The position numbers and the translations under genes are program-made. From NCBI RefSeq assembly GCF_016907815.1, contig NZ_JAFBCQ010000001.1, positions 2,914,001 through 2,978,000 of the forward strand: a stretch of 64,000 nt of DNA. Direction: 5' to 3'. Below the pieces are notes generated by a model. It saw only the letters and a program-made list of their open reading frames with translations. It ran no database searches and was not told the origin of the DNA. Of the stretch, positions 31,477-41,340 are shown in pieces. The DNA is from Microbacterium aurum (GTDB lineage: Bacteria; Actinomycetota; Actinomycetes; Actinomycetales; Microbacteriaceae). Positions within the stretch are counted from its first letter, which is position 1. Each line of letters starts with the position of its first letter.

Positions 31477-32402
31477 GCCGTGGCACCCTCCGTATAGTCC
31501 CTCACTGTACCACCCTTGACGTCGACGGCCAGCATGAGCGGCTCCCACGGGGTGTCGGTGACGGTGGCGGCGAGCTCGGCCGCGGCCAGGCGCTGCCCGG
31601 GTCCGTCGGCGAGCACGAGCACGCTCGGCCCGGCGCCGGAGACGACGGCGGCGAAGCCCTGCGCGCGCAGCGCGCGCACGAGCTGATCGGTCGCCGGCAT
31701 CGCCTGCGCCCGGTAGGACTGGTGCAGCTTGTCCTCCGTGGCCGCCAGCAGCAGTTCGGGGCTCTGTGTGAGCGCCGCGATCAGCAGCGCCGAGCGGGAG
31801 ACGTTGAAGACGGCATCCTCTCGCGTCACCTGCAACGGCGCGAGGCCGCGCGCGACCGACGTCGACATCGTGAAGTCGGGCACGAACACCAGCGGCGAGA
31901 CGCCGCGATGCACGAGGAGCTTCTTGTGCTGCGGACCGCCCTCGTCCATCCACGCGATCGTCAGGCCGCCGAACAGGGCCGGCGCGACGTTGTCGGGGTG
32001 GCCCTCCAGCTCGGTGGCCAGGCGCAGCAGGGTGTCGTCGCCGAGTTCGACGTCGCCGGCCAGCAGCCCCTTGGCCGCGAGGAGCCCCGCGACGACGGCC
32101 GCACCGGACGAGCCCATGCCGCGTCCGTGCGGAATCGTGTTGTGCGCGACGAGACGGATGCCGGGAAGCGACCGCCCGCACGCCTCGAATGCGTACGCCA
32201 TCGCCCGCACGACGAGGTGCGATGCGTCGGTGGGGACATCCGCCGCACCCTCGCCGCTCACCACGATCTCGAGCCCGGGTTCGGGCAGAGCCGTGACGAC
32301 GAGCTCGTCGTACACGCTCAGCGCGAGGCCCAGGGTGTCGAAGCCGGGGCCGAGGTTCGCGCTCGTGGCGGGAACCCGGACCGCGACGCTCCGCTCGCTC
32401 AT
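31473..32402 (-). CDS. thrB: Homoserine kinase
   Basis: This 309-residue GHMP kinase phosphorylates homoserine. It shows [21 protein letters not shown], the ATP loop [20 protein letters not shown] and the C-terminal [14 protein letters not shown]. Its ATG overlaps the thrC stop (ATGA), so the last two threonine genes are translationally coupled. Confidence 0.97.
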   Translation of the reverse strand: MSERSVAVRVPATSANLGPGFDTLGLALSVYDELVVTALPEPGLEIVVSGEGAADVPTDASHLVVRAMAYAFEACGRSLPGIRLVAHNTIPHGRGMGSSGAAVVAGLLAAKGLLAGDVELGDDTLLRLATELEGHPDNVAPALFGGLTIAWMDEGGPQHKKLLVHRGVSPLVFVPDFTMSTSVARGLAPLQVTREDAVFNVSRSALLIAALTQSPELLLAATEDKLHQSYRAQAMPATDQLVRALRAQGFAAVVSGAGPSVLVLADGPGQRLAAAELAATVTDTPWEPLMLAVDVKGGTVRDYTEGATA

Positions 32403-33469
32403 GCCAGGTCGAGCACCGCGGCGACCTCGCTGGTCGACGCGTCCACGACGGTGGGGGCGATCTCGCTGCCGTCGGCGTTGCGCAGCGCCCACTGCGGGTC
32501 CTTGAGGCCGTGGCCGGTGACCGTGAGCACGACCTTCGCGCCGGCGGGAACGAGTCCCGCTTCGGCCCGGTCGAGCAGGCCCGCGACGCTGATCGCCGAC
32601 GCCGGCTCGACGAAGACGCCGGCGGTCGCGGCGAGCAGCTTCTGCGCCGCGAGGATCCGGTCGTCGTCGATCGCGCCGAACCAGCCGTCGGTGGCGTCGC
32701 GCGCCTCCAGGGCCAGCTCCCACGAGGCGGGGTTGCCGATGCGGATCGCCGAGGCGACCGTCTCGGGGCTCTTGACGACCTCGCCGCGCACGAGCGGTGC
32801 CGACCCCTCCGCCTGGAAGCCGAACATGCGCGGCACCTTCGTCGCGACGCCGCGGGCGGCCTCTTCGCGGTAGCCCCGGGCGTAGGCGGTGTAGTTACCG
32901 GCGTTGCCGACCGGGATGAAGTGGAAGTCCGGCGCGTCGCCGAGCTGCGAGACGACCTCGTAGGCGGCGGTCTTCTGCCCGTCGATGCGGTCGGGGTTGA
33001 CCGAGTTCACGAGGTGCACCGGGTAGTTGTCCGCGAGCTCCCGGGCGATCTCGAGGCAGTCGTCGAAGTTGCCGCGCACCTGGATGAGCCGGCCGCCGTG
33101 GATGACGGCCTGGCTGAGCTTGCCCATCGCGATCTTGCCCTCGGGGACGAGGACGGCGGCGGTGATGCCGGCGTGCGCGGCATAGGCGGCGGCGGATGCC
33201 GACGTGTTGCCCGTCGACGCGCAGATGACGGCCTTCGCGCCGTGCTCGACGGCTCGCGAGAGCGCGACGGTCATGCCGCGGTCCTTGAAGGAGCCGGTCG
33301 GGTTCATGCCCTCGAACTTGACGTAGACCTCCGCGCCGGTGCGCTGCGAGAGGGCCGCGGCGGGAATGAGCGGCGTGCCACCCTCGCCGAGCGTGACGAC
33401 GGTCGAGGCGTCGGTGACGCCCAGCCGGTCGGCGAATTCGCGCAGGACTCCCTGCCAGACGTGGACCAT
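32399..33469 (-). CDS. thrC: Threonine synthase
   Basis: This 356-residue PLP enzyme turns O-phosphohomoserine into threonine. The PLP lysine is in [29 protein letters not shown] and the [14 protein letters not shown] phosphate loop follow. The short form is typical of gram-positive bacteria. It lies between hom and thrB in the operon. Confidence 0.97.
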   Translation of the reverse strand: MVHVWQGVLREFADRLGVTDASTVVTLGEGGTPLIPAAALSQRTGAEVYVKFEGMNPTGSFKDRGMTVALSRAVEHGAKAVICASTGNTSASAAAYAAHAGITAAVLVPEGKIAMGKLSQAVIHGGRLIQVRGNFDDCLEIARELADNYPVHLVNSVNPDRIDGQKTAAYEVVSQLGDAPDFHFIPVGNAGNYTAYARGYREEAARGVATKVPRMFGFQAEGSAPLVRGEVVKSPETVASAIRIGNPASWELALEARDATDGWFGAIDDDRILAAQKLLAATAGVFVEPASAISVAGLLDRAEAGLVPAGAKVVLTVTGHGLKDPQWALRNADGSEIAPTVVDASTSEVAAVLDLA

Positions 33470-33470
33470 G

Positions 33471-34799
33471 TCAGTCTCCTTCTACTCGCAATACCGATTC
33501 GACACGTCCGACCACGCCGCTGGCGGCGAGGCGGTCGACGGTCTCGCTGAGATCCTGCTCGAGCGCCGTGTGGGTGCCGATGACGAGCCGCGCGGTTCCG
33601 GGCTCGCCGTTCGCGTTCCGCAGCACCGTCTGCTCGACAGTCGCGATCGAGACGCGCCCGTCGCTGAGGATGCCGGCGACCGTCGCGAGCACGCCGGGGG
33701 TGTCGGTGACCTCGAGCGTGATCTGATAGCGCGTCGTGACGCGGCCGATCGGCAGCACCGGCAGGTTCGCCCGGGTGGACTCCCCCACCCCGACGCCGCC
33801 GGCGATGTGCCGGCGCGCCGCCGAGACGACGTCTCCCAGCACTGCCGAGGCGGTCTGCACGCCGCCGGCGCCGGCGCCGTAGAACATGAGGTTGCCGGCG
33901 GCCTCGGCCTGCACGAAGACGGCGTTGTTCGCGCCGTGGACGCTCGCCAGCGGGTGCTCGCGCGGGATCAGCGCGGGGTAGACGCGCACCGAGATCGCCT
34001 CGCCGGTGGGCGAGTCGACGCCCGGCCCGGTGAGGCGCTCGCACACCGCGAGCAGCTTGATGACGTAGCCGGCGTGGCGCGCGGCATCCATCATCTGCGC
34101 GTCGATCTGCGTGATGCCCTCGCGATGCACGGCGTCCAGCGGCACGGCTGTGTGGAAGGCGAGGGAGGCGAGGAGCGCGGCCTTCTGCGCGGCGTCGTAT
34201 CCCTCGACGTCGGCGGTCGGATCGGCCTCGGCGTAGCCGAGCGCCTGCGCGTCGGCCAGCACGTCGGCGAAGTCGCTGCCCTCGCGGTCCATCCGGTCGA
34301 GGATGTAATTGGTCGTCCCGTTGACGATGCCCATGATCCGCTGCACGCGGTCGCCCGCGAGCGAGTCGCGCAGCGGCCGGATGATCGGGATCGCGCCGGC
34401 GGCGGCGGCCTCGTAGTACACCGAGGCACCGACCTGGTCGGCGGCGTCGAAGATCTCCGGGCCGTGCGTGGCCAGCAGCGCTTTGTTGGCGGTGACGACG
34501 TCGGCGCCGGAGTTCAGCGCGAGCAGGATGTCGGTGCGGGCCGGCTCGATGCCGCCCATGAGTTCGATGACGATGTCGGCGCCGACGATCAGCTGCTCGG
34601 AGTCGGTCGTGAACAGCTCGCGCGGCAGGTCGACGTCGCGGGGGGCGTCGGGGTTGCGCACCGCGATGCCGACGAGGTCGAGCGCGGCGCCGGCGCGGTC
34701 GGCGAGCTCATCCCCGTGCTTGCGCAGCAGCCCCGCGACCTGGGAGCCCACGGCTCCCGCACCCAGCAGAGCCACGCGCAGACGGCGGTAGTCGGTCAC
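33471..34799 (-). CDS. hom: Homoserine dehydrogenase
   Basis: This 442-residue NAD(P)-dependent enzyme has a C-terminal ACT domain. It shows the Rossmann motif [15 protein letters not shown] near residue 10, the catalytic [10 protein letters not shown] lysine stretch, [11 protein letters not shown] and the [12 protein letters not shown] block. The ACT domain begins about residue 350 with [17 protein letters not shown] and is the likely threonine feedback site. The GTG start overlaps the lysA stop (GTGA). Confidence 0.97.
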   Translation of the reverse strand: MTDYRRLRVALLGAGAVGSQVAGLLRKHGDELADRAGAALDLVGIAVRNPDAPRDVDLPRELFTTDSEQLIVGADIVIELMGGIEPARTDILLALNSGADVVTANKALLATHGPEIFDAADQVGASVYYEAAAAGAIPIIRPLRDSLAGDRVQRIMGIVNGTTNYILDRMDREGSDFADVLADAQALGYAEADPTADVEGYDAAQKAALLASLAFHTAVPLDAVHREGITQIDAQMMDAARHAGYVIKLLAVCERLTGPGVDSPTGEAISVRVYPALIPREHPLASVHGANNAVFVQAEAAGNLMFYGAGAGGVQTASAVLGDVVSAARRHIAGGVGVGESTRANLPVLPIGRVTTRYQITLEVTDTPGVLATVAGILSDGRVSIATVEQTVLRNANGEPGTARLVIGTHTALEQDLSETVDRLAASGVVGRVESVLRVEGD

Positions 34800-36244
34800 T
34801 CGGAGTCCTCCCATACGGTCACGTTCGACGCGGATGCCGGGGACCAGCCCGCGTCCCGCGCGAGCAGGTCGTCGACGGTCTCGCCGCGCACGATCACCCG
34901 CGCCCGGCCGCCGGAGACGGCGACGACGGGCGGGCGGGGCACGTAGTTGTAGTTGCTCGCGAGCGAGAAGCAGTATGCGCCGGTCGCGGGCACCGCCAGC
35001 AGATCTCCGGGGGTGACGTCGGCGGGCAGGTACTCCGCGTCGACGACGATGTCGCCCGACTCGCAGTGACGACCCACGACGCGAGCGAGGGCGGGCGCGG
35101 CATCCGAGGTGCGCGACGCGATGCGTGCGGAGTACTGCGCGCCGTACAGCGCGGGGCGGGCGTTGTCGCTCATGCCCCCGTCGACGCTGACGTACAGCCG
35201 CTCGAGGGCGTCGCTGACCCGGACGGGCTTGACGGTGCCGACCTCGTACAGGGTGACGCCGGCGCGGCCGACGATGGCGCGCCCCGGCTCGAAGGCGAGG
35301 TTCGGCAGGGGGATGCCGCGGACCTCGCACTCGCGCGCGACGGCGTCGACGATGCCGTCGGCCAGCTGCGCGATCGGGGTCGGGGTGTCGACCGACGTGT
35401 AGGCGATGCCGAATCCGCCGCCGAGATTCAGCACCGGGATCTCGCCGCCGGCGAGAAGCTGCGCGTGCAGTTCGACGACGCGCGCGGCGGACTCCTCGAA
35501 GCCGCGCGTGCCGAAGATCTGCGAGCCGATGTGGCAGTGCAGGCCGGCGAAGCTCAGGCCCGGCAGCTCCCGGATGCGCGCGACGATCGCGGGCGCGTCC
35601 TCGAGGGCGAAGCCGAACTTCTGATCCTCGTGGGCGGTCGCGAGGAAGTCGTGCGTCTCGGCGTGGACGCCGCTGTTGACGCGCACGAGCACGCTCTGCG
35701 GCGCGCCGTCGGCGCGGGGCATGCGCTCGACGATCGCGGCGAGGCGCTCCAGCTCGATCGGCGAGTCGATCACGATCGACCCGACGCCGACCTCGACCGC
35801 GCGCTCGAGCTCGCGGGTGGACTTGTTGTTGCCGTGCACGCCGATGCGGGCGGGGTCCGCGCCACCGGCGAGCGCCACGGCGAGCTCTCCCCCCGTCGCG
35901 ACGTCGACGGCCAGGCCCTCGGCACTCACCCAACGCACGACCTCGGTCGACAGGAACGCCTTGCCGGCGTAGTAGACGCGCGCCTGCACACCGTGCCGCG
36001 CCGTCGCCGCGGTGAACGCCTCGCGCACCTCGCGGGCGCGGGCGCGCACGGCATCCTCGTCGAGCACATACAGGGGCGTGCCGAACTGCTCCCGCAGATC
36101 GCTGACCGCCACGCCCGCGAGCCGGAGCTCACCGTGCTCGTCGCGCTGCGCGGACGCCGGCCAGACCTCGTCGACGAGGGCGTTCACGTCCTCCGGAGAG
36201 GAGAGCCACTCCGGCACGAGCGGGCGGTCGGATGCGGCGGACAC
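34796..36244 (-). CDS. lysA: Diaminopimelate decarboxylase
   Basis: This 482-residue PLP enzyme performs the last step to lysine. The PLP lysine is in VYYAGKAFLSTEVVRW; HVGSQ appears as HCHIGSQIFG; the PLP-binding LNLGGGFGIAYT and the active-site Cys block GRHCESGDIVV follow. GTG at 36244 (VSAASDRPLVPEWLS) is chosen because family members in related genomes begin at this block and a TAGACT box lies 77 bases upstream. The open frame runs further. It heads the lysA-hom-thrC-thrB operon, so lysine and threonine branch genes are coexpressed. Confidence 0.93.
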   Translation of the reverse strand: MSAASDRPLVPEWLSSPEDVNALVDEVWPASAQRDEHGELRLAGVAVSDLREQFGTPLYVLDEDAVRARAREVREAFTAATARHGVQARVYYAGKAFLSTEVVRWVSAEGLAVDVATGGELAVALAGGADPARIGVHGNNKSTRELERAVEVGVGSIVIDSPIELERLAAIVERMPRADGAPQSVLVRVNSGVHAETHDFLATAHEDQKFGFALEDAPAIVARIRELPGLSFAGLHCHIGSQIFGTRGFEESAARVVELHAQLLAGGEIPVLNLGGGFGIAYTSVDTPTPIAQLADGIVDAVARECEVRGIPLPNLAFEPGRAIVGRAGVTLYEVGTVKPVRVSDALERLYVSVDGGMSDNARPALYGAQYSARIASRTSDAAPALARVVGRHCESGDIVVDAEYLPADVTPGDLLAVPATGAYCFSLASNYNYVPRPPVVAVSGGRARVIVRGETVDDLLARDAGWSPASASNVTVWEDSE

Positions 36245-36320
36245 GGGGACAACCAATCGGGTGGGAAGCTGGTCGCCGGCGGTCACGTCACGCTCGGCGG
36301 TCCTGGACGGCGGTCCTTGA

Positions 36321-36326
36321 AGTCTA
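36321..36326 (-). promoter_or_regulatory. -10 element for the lysA operon
   Basis: TAGACT on the minus strand lies 77 bases before the lysA GTG. The leader of about 70 bases is GC-rich and too short for a lysine riboswitch. Confidence 0.4.
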
Positions 36327-36372
36327 GGGCACCGGCTCATGCGGCTCCGCGCATGTGTCGACGGGCTCGCGC

Positions 36373-37224
36373 TCAGGCGCATGTGCCGTTCTGCTGCAGC
36401 GCAGGGTCGGTGATGATCGCGCCGTCGATGTCGAAGTCGGCGACGACCTCCTGCCCGACGACCTGCACGGAGGTGAGCGTCAGCCCGGCGGGCAGGTACT
36501 GCGCGATGCAGACGTCCCAATCCCGCACGATCGTCGTCGCGATGGCGCCGAACTGGGCGACGAGGGCGTCGGCGGAGATCTCGGCATCCGCCACCCGGAA
36601 GGTCCGCGGAGTGAGGACGAGGTCTCCCGCGGAGGCGCTCGGGGTGAGGCTCACGCCGACCGGGACCGTCAGGGCGAACAGCTGCAGCTCCGTCGTCATC
36701 ACGACATCGGGTTCGGCGAGCGTCACCGTCTCGGAGGGGAAGCCGTCCACGCTCGCCAGCAGCGTGCGCACCTCCGCCTCGTCGAGGGTGACCGTGGCAG
36801 AGCCGGACTCGGCAGGGGCGTCACCGCGGATCGGGATGCCGGTGGCGCGCACCACGACGTCGCCGCTGAGACCCCCGAACGGCACGTCGGCGCTCGAGAC
36901 GGTGACCGAGTCCAGGCGCCCCGAGATCAGCTGAGGCAGGATCTGACCGGGGATGTCGACGTCGATCTGCTGATCGGCGGGCAGATCGAGGTGGGTGATC
37001 AGCTGGTCGCGGATCGTCCGTTCCACGATGCCGCGGGCGATGTACTCCCCCGCGAACCAGGCGCCGACGACGAGCGCGGCGACGGCGAGGAGGGCGACGA
37101 GCCAGGGCCAGCGTCGACGCCGGGTCGGGGCGCCGGGCGCGGATGCCGGCGCCCCGGCATCCGTCGACAGCACCCACTGCGCCCGGGGGTCGGGCAGCGG
37201 CTGGGTCGGGTGCTCGTCGCTCAT
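36373..37224 (-). CDS. DUF2993 (LmeA-like) membrane-anchored protein
   Basis: The protein has 283 residues: a Pro-rich cytoplasmic head, basic TRRRRWPW, one membrane helix (about 41-62) and an extracytoplasmic DUF2993 domain with DQQIDVDIPGQILPQLISGR and LDSVTVSSADVPFGGLSGD. LmeA from mycobacteria belongs to this family and takes part in mannosylated lipid maturation; whether that role holds here is not known. It follows argS by five bases. Confidence 0.85.
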   Translation of the reverse strand: MSDEHPTQPLPDPRAQWVLSTDAGAPASAPGAPTRRRRWPWLVALLAVAALVVGAWFAGEYIARGIVERTIRDQLITHLDLPADQQIDVDIPGQILPQLISGRLDSVTVSSADVPFGGLSGDVVVRATGIPIRGDAPAESGSATVTLDEAEVRTLLASVDGFPSETVTLAEPDVVMTTELQLFALTVPVGVSLTPSASAGDLVLTPRTFRVADAEISADALVAQFGAIATTIVRDWDVCIAQYLPAGLTLTSVQVVGQEVVADFDIDGAIITDPALQQNGTCA

Positions 37225-37229
37225 GTCGG

Positions 37230-38894
37230 TCACATGCGCTCGGGGGCACTCACGCCGAGGAGGGTCAGGCCGTTGCGCAGCACCTGACCGGTGGCGTCGT
37301 TGAGCCATAGGCGGGTGCGGTGCAGGTCGGTGACCTCCTCGTCGCCGAGAGGGGTGACGCGGCAGTTGTCGTACCAGCGGTGGTAGAGGCCGGCGAGTTC
37401 CTCGAGGTAGCGCGCGACGCGGTGCGGCTCGCGCACCTCGGCGGCGTAGGCCACGACGCGCGGGAACTCCTGCAGGGCGCCGAGGAGCGCCGACTCGGTC
37501 TCGTGGTCGAGGAGCTCGGGCACGAAGGCGTCACGGGTCACGCCCAGGCTCGCCGCGTTGCGGGCGACGTTGTGGGTGCGGGCATGGGCGTACTGCACGT
37601 AGAAGACGGGGTTGTCGTTCGTCCGCTTCTGCAGCACGTCGAGGTCGACGTCGAGGTTCGAGTCGGCGGAGCTGCGGGTGAGCGCGTAGCGCGCGGCATC
37701 CGTCCCCACGATCTCCACGAGGTCTTCGAGGGTCACGACGGTGCCGGCGCGCTTGGACATCCGCACGGGCTGGCCGTCCTTGACGAGGTTCACCATCTGG
37801 CCGATGAGGATCTGCAGGTTGACGTAGGGCTCGTCGCCGAACGCCGCCGTCATCGCCATGAGGCGCTGCACGTAGCCGTGATGGTCCGCGCCGAGCATGA
37901 TGATGCACCGGTTGAAGCCGCGCTCGCGCTTGTCGAGGTAGTACGCGAGGTCGCCGGAGATGTAGGCCGGGTTGCCGTCGCTCTTGATGACGACGCGGTC
38001 CTTGTCGTCGCCGAACTCGGTCGAGCGCAACCAGGTGGCACCGTCGGCCTCGTAGATGTGGCCGAGCTCCCGCAGGCGCGCGACGGCTCGCTCGACGGCG
38101 CCCGTCTCGTGCAGGTGGTTCTCGTGGAAGTACACGTCGAAGTCGACACCGAAGTCGTGCAGCGACTTCTTGATCTCGTCGAACATCAGGCCGACGCCGA
38201 TCTCGCGGAACGCCTCCTGCTTGGCCGCGGGCTCGAGTTCGTCGATGTCGCCCTGGTATGCGAGCGCGACGCGGCGGGCGATGTCGTCGATGTAGCCGCC
38301 GCCATAGCCGTCCTCGGGCGTCGGGCGGCCCTCGTGGGCGGCGACGAGGCTGCGCGCGAAGCGGTCGATCTGCGCACCGTGGTCGTTGAAGTAATACTCG
38401 CGCGTCACCTGCGCGCCCTGGCTGGCGAGGATGCGGGCGAGGGCGTCGCCGACGGCGGCCCACCGCGTACCGCCGAGGTGGATCGGTCCGGTGGGGTTGG
38501 CGCTCACGAACTCGAGGTTGATGATCTCGTCGGCGCGGGACGTGTTGGTGCCGAACGCGGCACCCGCCTCGACGATCGTCTTCGCGAGGGCGCCGGCGGC
38601 GCCGGCCTCGAGGCGGATGTTGATGAAGCCGGGGCCCGCGACCTCGACGCTCGCGATGCCCTCGGCATCCGCCAGCGCCGTCGCGATCTCCTGCGCGAAC
38701 TCGCGCGGGTTCGCCCCCACCGCCTTGCCGAGCTTGAGGGCGGCGTTCGAGGCCCAGTCGCCGTGGTCGCGGTTGCGCGGGCGCTCCAGCGGCAGGTCGG
38801 CGACGGTCAGGTCCGCGGCGGCACCGGGTCGTCGCGCCTCGGCGAGCGGGGCGATGACGGCGAGGAGGGCTGCGGAGAGGGCATCAGGATTCAT
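37230..38894 (-). CDS. argS: Arginyl-tRNA synthetase
   Basis: This 554-residue class I synthetase charges tRNA-Arg. The HIGH-equivalent is [12 protein letters not shown] and the KMSKS-equivalent is [11 protein letters not shown]. The N-terminal Add-1 domain and the C-terminal DALR anticodon domain ([16 protein letters not shown] onward) are complete. A tRNA-Arg gene lies 1.8 kb away. Confidence 0.97.
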   Translation of the reverse strand: MNPDALSAALLAVIAPLAEARRPGAAADLTVADLPLERPRNRDHGDWASNAALKLGKAVGANPREFAQEIATALADAEGIASVEVAGPGFINIRLEAGAAGALAKTIVEAGAAFGTNTSRADEIINLEFVSANPTGPIHLGGTRWAAVGDALARILASQGAQVTREYYFNDHGAQIDRFARSLVAAHEGRPTPEDGYGGGYIDDIARRVALAYQGDIDELEPAAKQEAFREIGVGLMFDEIKKSLHDFGVDFDVYFHENHLHETGAVERAVARLRELGHIYEADGATWLRSTEFGDDKDRVVIKSDGNPAYISGDLAYYLDKRERGFNRCIIMLGADHHGYVQRLMAMTAAFGDEPYVNLQILIGQMVNLVKDGQPVRMSKRAGTVVTLEDLVEIVGTDAARYALTRSSADSNLDVDLDVLQKRTNDNPVFYVQYAHARTHNVARNAASLGVTRDAFVPELLDHETESALLGALQEFPRVVAYAAEVREPHRVARYLEELAGLYHRWYDNCRVTPLGDEEVTDLHRTRLWLNDATGQVLRNGLTLLGVSAPERM

Positions 38895-38934
38895 GGCCCG
38901 ACCAGTCTACGAGCGCGGTCTCCGAGAGCCGTCC

Positions 38935-39780
38935 TCAGCCGAGGATGACGAGCTCGGCGGCGTCGTCGAGGGCGGGGTCGGATGCCGCGGCCGCGGCATC
39001 CTGCGCCGCCACATCCGACGCGTCGTCCGGCACGGTGCAGGCATCGACCCGCATGCGCTCGAGGCCCACATAGCCGCCGTGATAGCTGAGGAACGCGCAG
39101 TCAGCGGCGTCCCTCCCCGTCGCGATCCGCACGAGAGAGCGTCGGTTGCTGAGCCGCGTGGCGTCGATGACGTACCAGCTGCCGTCGAGGTAGGCCTCGG
39201 CGACGGCATGGAAGTCCATCGGGCGCAGCCCCGGCGCGAAGCACGCGGCATAGCGCGCGGGCATGTCCATTGCCCGCAGCAGCGCGATCACGACGTGCGC
39301 GTAGTCGCGGCACACCCCTTGACCCGTCATGAGGGTCGTCACGGCCGAGTCGGTGCCCTGGCTGAGCCCGGGCGTATACGTGGTGCTGGAGGCGACGAAC
39401 TCGCTCACCGCGTTGATCAGATCCATGCCCCGCAGCCCGCGGAACTGGCGTCGCGCCTGCGAGAAGACCTCGTCGGACTGGCAGTAGCGGCTCGGGCGCA
39501 GGTAGGTGATGGCTTCGAGGTCGCTCGTGGCGCGTGGGGAGACGTGCCCGTCGATGAGCGCTTCGTAGCGCACCTCGAGGCGTCCCGCGTCGCCCTGCAG
39601 ACGGTGCAGGCGGCTGCCGGACTGGTCGACGATCTCGCTCGGCGTGTACACGCGATCGCCCTGCGTGAAGGTCAGCTCCTCGCGGATGACCGGTGCCGGC
39701 TGGGCGGCGGCGATCTGGAAGATCAGGTCGACGGAGGACCCCAGTTCCAGGTCGAGTTCAGCGGTCACGAGGCGTTGCAC
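38935..39780 (-). CDS. Transglutaminase-like cysteine peptidase-fold protein
   Basis: The protein has 281 residues. An N-terminal beta-rich domain (about 1-115) precedes a transglutaminase core with catalytic Cys in GQGVCRDYAHVVIALLR, His in MDFHAVAEAYL and Asp in YVIDATRLS. GTG at 39780 is preferred (VQRLVTAELDLELG), as a GGATACT-like box precedes it by a few bases. Such proteins often act as proteases or ligases, and no partner genes are next to it. It diverges from the SGNH gene. Confidence 0.88.
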   Translation of the reverse strand: MQRLVTAELDLELGSSVDLIFQIAAAQPAPVIREELTFTQGDRVYTPSEIVDQSGSRLHRLQGDAGRLEVRYEALIDGHVSPRATSDLEAITYLRPSRYCQSDEVFSQARRQFRGLRGMDLINAVSEFVASSTTYTPGLSQGTDSAVTTLMTGQGVCRDYAHVVIALLRAMDMPARYAACFAPGLRPMDFHAVAEAYLDGSWYVIDATRLSNRRSLVRIATGRDAADCAFLSYHGGYVGLERMRVDACTVPDDASDVAAQDAAAAASDPALDDAAELVILG

Positions 39781-39894
39781 CGGAGTATCCTCGCACGCTC
39801 GCGACGGTGCGCCGCACACGTGTGTGGATGCCGGTGCGACCGCCCGCGGCGGCGGGGTTTCCGGTTTGTCCGGAACGTGACTTACCGTAGGCGC

Positions 39895-40655
39895 ATGCTC
39901 GCCGTCCGCACGCCTCGCTCGCGCGTCTCGGCGGGGCTCACGGTGCTGGTCGCGGGCCTCGTCGCGGCGATCGTCGTGGTCGGGTTCTGGCGCCCGTGGG
40001 CGACGCCCGCCGCCACCGTCGCGGCCGGCGCGGGCGACGGCGCCGTCCCGCTCACACCCGCCGCCCTGGAGCTGCCCGAGAACCCGACCGTGCTGATCTT
40101 CGGCGACTCGTGGACATACGGCTCGGCGGCGGCCGCGCCGACGCTCGGCTACGCCTACGTCGTGGCACAGCTGGCCGGGTGGACGACCATCGTCGACGGC
40201 GTCCGCGGCTCGGGATACCTGAAGCCCGGCATCGACGGTCCCGACTTCGGCACCCGCATCGCGGCGCTCGACCCGGCGCTGGACCCCGACCTCGTCATCG
40301 TGCAGGGCTCGATCAACGACCGGAAGCTCCCCGCCGACGCCTACCGCGCCGCGGTGGATGCGGCGTGGGATGACCTGGCAGAGCCACCTACCCGCGGGCG
40401 CAGATCGTCATCCTCGGCCCCGCGCCGCAGGTGCTTCCGGTCGAAGCGGCGACGGCGCGCATCGACCGCGACCTCGCGGCGGCCGCCGCCGCGCGCGGCT
40501 GGTGGTACATCTCCCCCCTCATGCAGGACTGGATCACCACCGACAACTACGCCGCCGTCATCGACACCGGCATCGGGCGCTACCACCCGACCACGCTGGG
40601 CCACCGGTACCTGGCGGAGCGGCTCGCGGCGGCGGTCGGCGCGCTCACTCGGTGA
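39895..40655 (+). pseudogene. SGNH/GDSL-type hydrolase with a frameshift
   Basis: The first part has a signal-anchor (about 12-33), FGDSWTYGSA (nucleophile Ser) and VQGSINDRK (block III). The second part, in another frame, reads IVILGPAPQVLPVEAATARI and ends with HPTTLGHRYLAERL, the block V histidine. The frames change between about 40370 and 40395. A one-base insertion or two-base deletion there would join them. Both parts keep the catalytic motifs, so the break is recent or is a sequence error. A TACCGT box precedes the ATG. Confidence 0.85.
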
Positions 40656-40671
40656 TAACCTCGATCGGTAC

Positions 40672-40744
40672 GCCTCCGTAGCTCAGGGGATAGAGCGTTG
40701 GTTTCCGGTACCAAAGGTCGCAGGTTCGATTCCTGTCGGGGGCA
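40672..40744 (+). tRNA. tRNA-Arg (anticodon CCG)
   Basis: The cloverleaf is complete: acceptor GCCTCCG with CGGGGGC, a D arm GCTCAGGGGATAGAGC, and an anticodon stem TTGGT/ACCAA around the loop TTCCGGT (anticodon CCG at 40705-40707, reading CGG). The T arm is CAGGTTCGATTCCTG. The CCA end is not encoded. Accessory DNA begins directly after it. Confidence 0.95.
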
Positions 40745-40754
40745 CAACAACCGT

Positions 40755-40783
40755 AAGGGGACTCGGGCAACCGGGTCCCCTTT
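40755..40783 (+). terminator. Intrinsic terminator after tRNA-Arg
   Basis: AAGGGGACTCGG pairs with CCGGGTCCCCTT around GCAA and is followed by T residues. This is a normal terminator for the tRNA transcript. Confidence 0.8.
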
Positions 40784-40884
40784 GGTGTAGACGTCACTGC
40801 ATCCCATCACGTCTCACTGCCGCGCTGCGCCCCTGGATGGGCGACACGATCCCCGGCGTGCGCGGCGGCTGACAACGACAAAGA

Positions 40885-40917
40885 CGCCCCCTCCCGTCCG
40901 AAGACGAGAGAGGGGCG
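40885..40917. terminator. Hairpin with unclear owner
   Basis: CGCCCCCTCCCGTC pairs with GACGAGAGAGGGGCG around CGAA, with one bulge. It has the look of a terminator or attenuator but no gene ends here. Apart from this hairpin and the tRNA terminator nothing is seen in 40784-41061. Confidence 0.45.
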
Positions 40918-41061
40918 GCGGGCCGAACTGGGTTCGCCAGCGCGGGGAGGGTCGAGCTGAACTTTCGTGTTCGAGCGTTGTGTTGCGCGGATGATTCAGG
41001 AGCGTAAACCAAGGACGCGACGCGTAAGTGCACCGGTTCCGCCATCCTGACTACGCGGCGC

Positions 41062-41199
41062 TCACACTGCGACTCCGGGATGCGGGTGACCCGCGAGCGT
41101 GCGCTGGAGGTTGCGGGCGAGCTTGCCGAACACGGTCACGTCGACCGGGTCGAACATCACGACGCGGCCCGTTCGCCACTGTGATTCACTCGGTGGCAT
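41062..41199 (-). CDS. Possible 45-residue protein, unknown
   Basis: An ATG inside the palindrome GCATGC, shared with the start of the opposite AIPR fragment, opens 45 codons: MPPSESQWRTGRVVMFDP through GKLARNLQRTLAGHPHPGVAV. The composition looks protein-like (hydrophobic strand, then an amphipathic basic helix), better than the overlapping plus-strand frame of 34 codons. It may be a small gene or the remnant of a longer one. No family is recognised. Confidence 0.3.
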   Translation of the reverse strand: MPPSESQWRTGRVVMFDPVDVTVFGKLARNLQRTLAGHPHPGVAV

Positions 41200-41340
41200 G
41201 CCCAACACGCCAGATCAGGATGTGCTCGAAGCCGCGTTCATGGAGTGGCGCGCAGCGAACTACCCAGGAATGGCGGATGGGGATGCCTACGAGTACTTCG
41301 CATCCACTCAGATCCTCAAGGAATACTCGCCCTCGACTAG
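41198..41340 (+). pseudogene. AIPR-type abortive infection gene, 5' fragment
   Basis: These are the first 47 codons (MPNTPDQDVLEAAFMEWRAA, then AYEYFASTQILKEYSPST) of a gene of the AIPR family. They match the N-terminal pattern of a region ending in QILKxYxL before an acidic/glycine loop. The frame breaks at CTAG (41337-41340), where the IS701-family element is inserted. The 3' part resumes at 43877. AIPR proteins confer phage abortive infection in some bacteria. Confidence 0.7.

Noticed and set aside
29261..31519. 752-codon plus-strand frame opposite rho
   Set aside because: Glycine/arginine shadow of the rho Ala/Glu repeats; no start signal.
36245..36320. Lysine riboswitch before lysA
   Set aside because: The leader is only about 70 bases, less than half the needed length, and lacks the conserved core.
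40360..40400. Programmed frameshift in the SGNH hydrolase gene
   Set aside because: No slippery heptamer and no downstream structure is visible at the frame change; mutation or sequence error is simpler.
41080..41184. 34-codon plus-strand frame (MRVTRERALEVAGELAEHGH...)
   Set aside because: No start signal, and the opposite 45-codon frame is at least as good; not supported enough to list as a gene.
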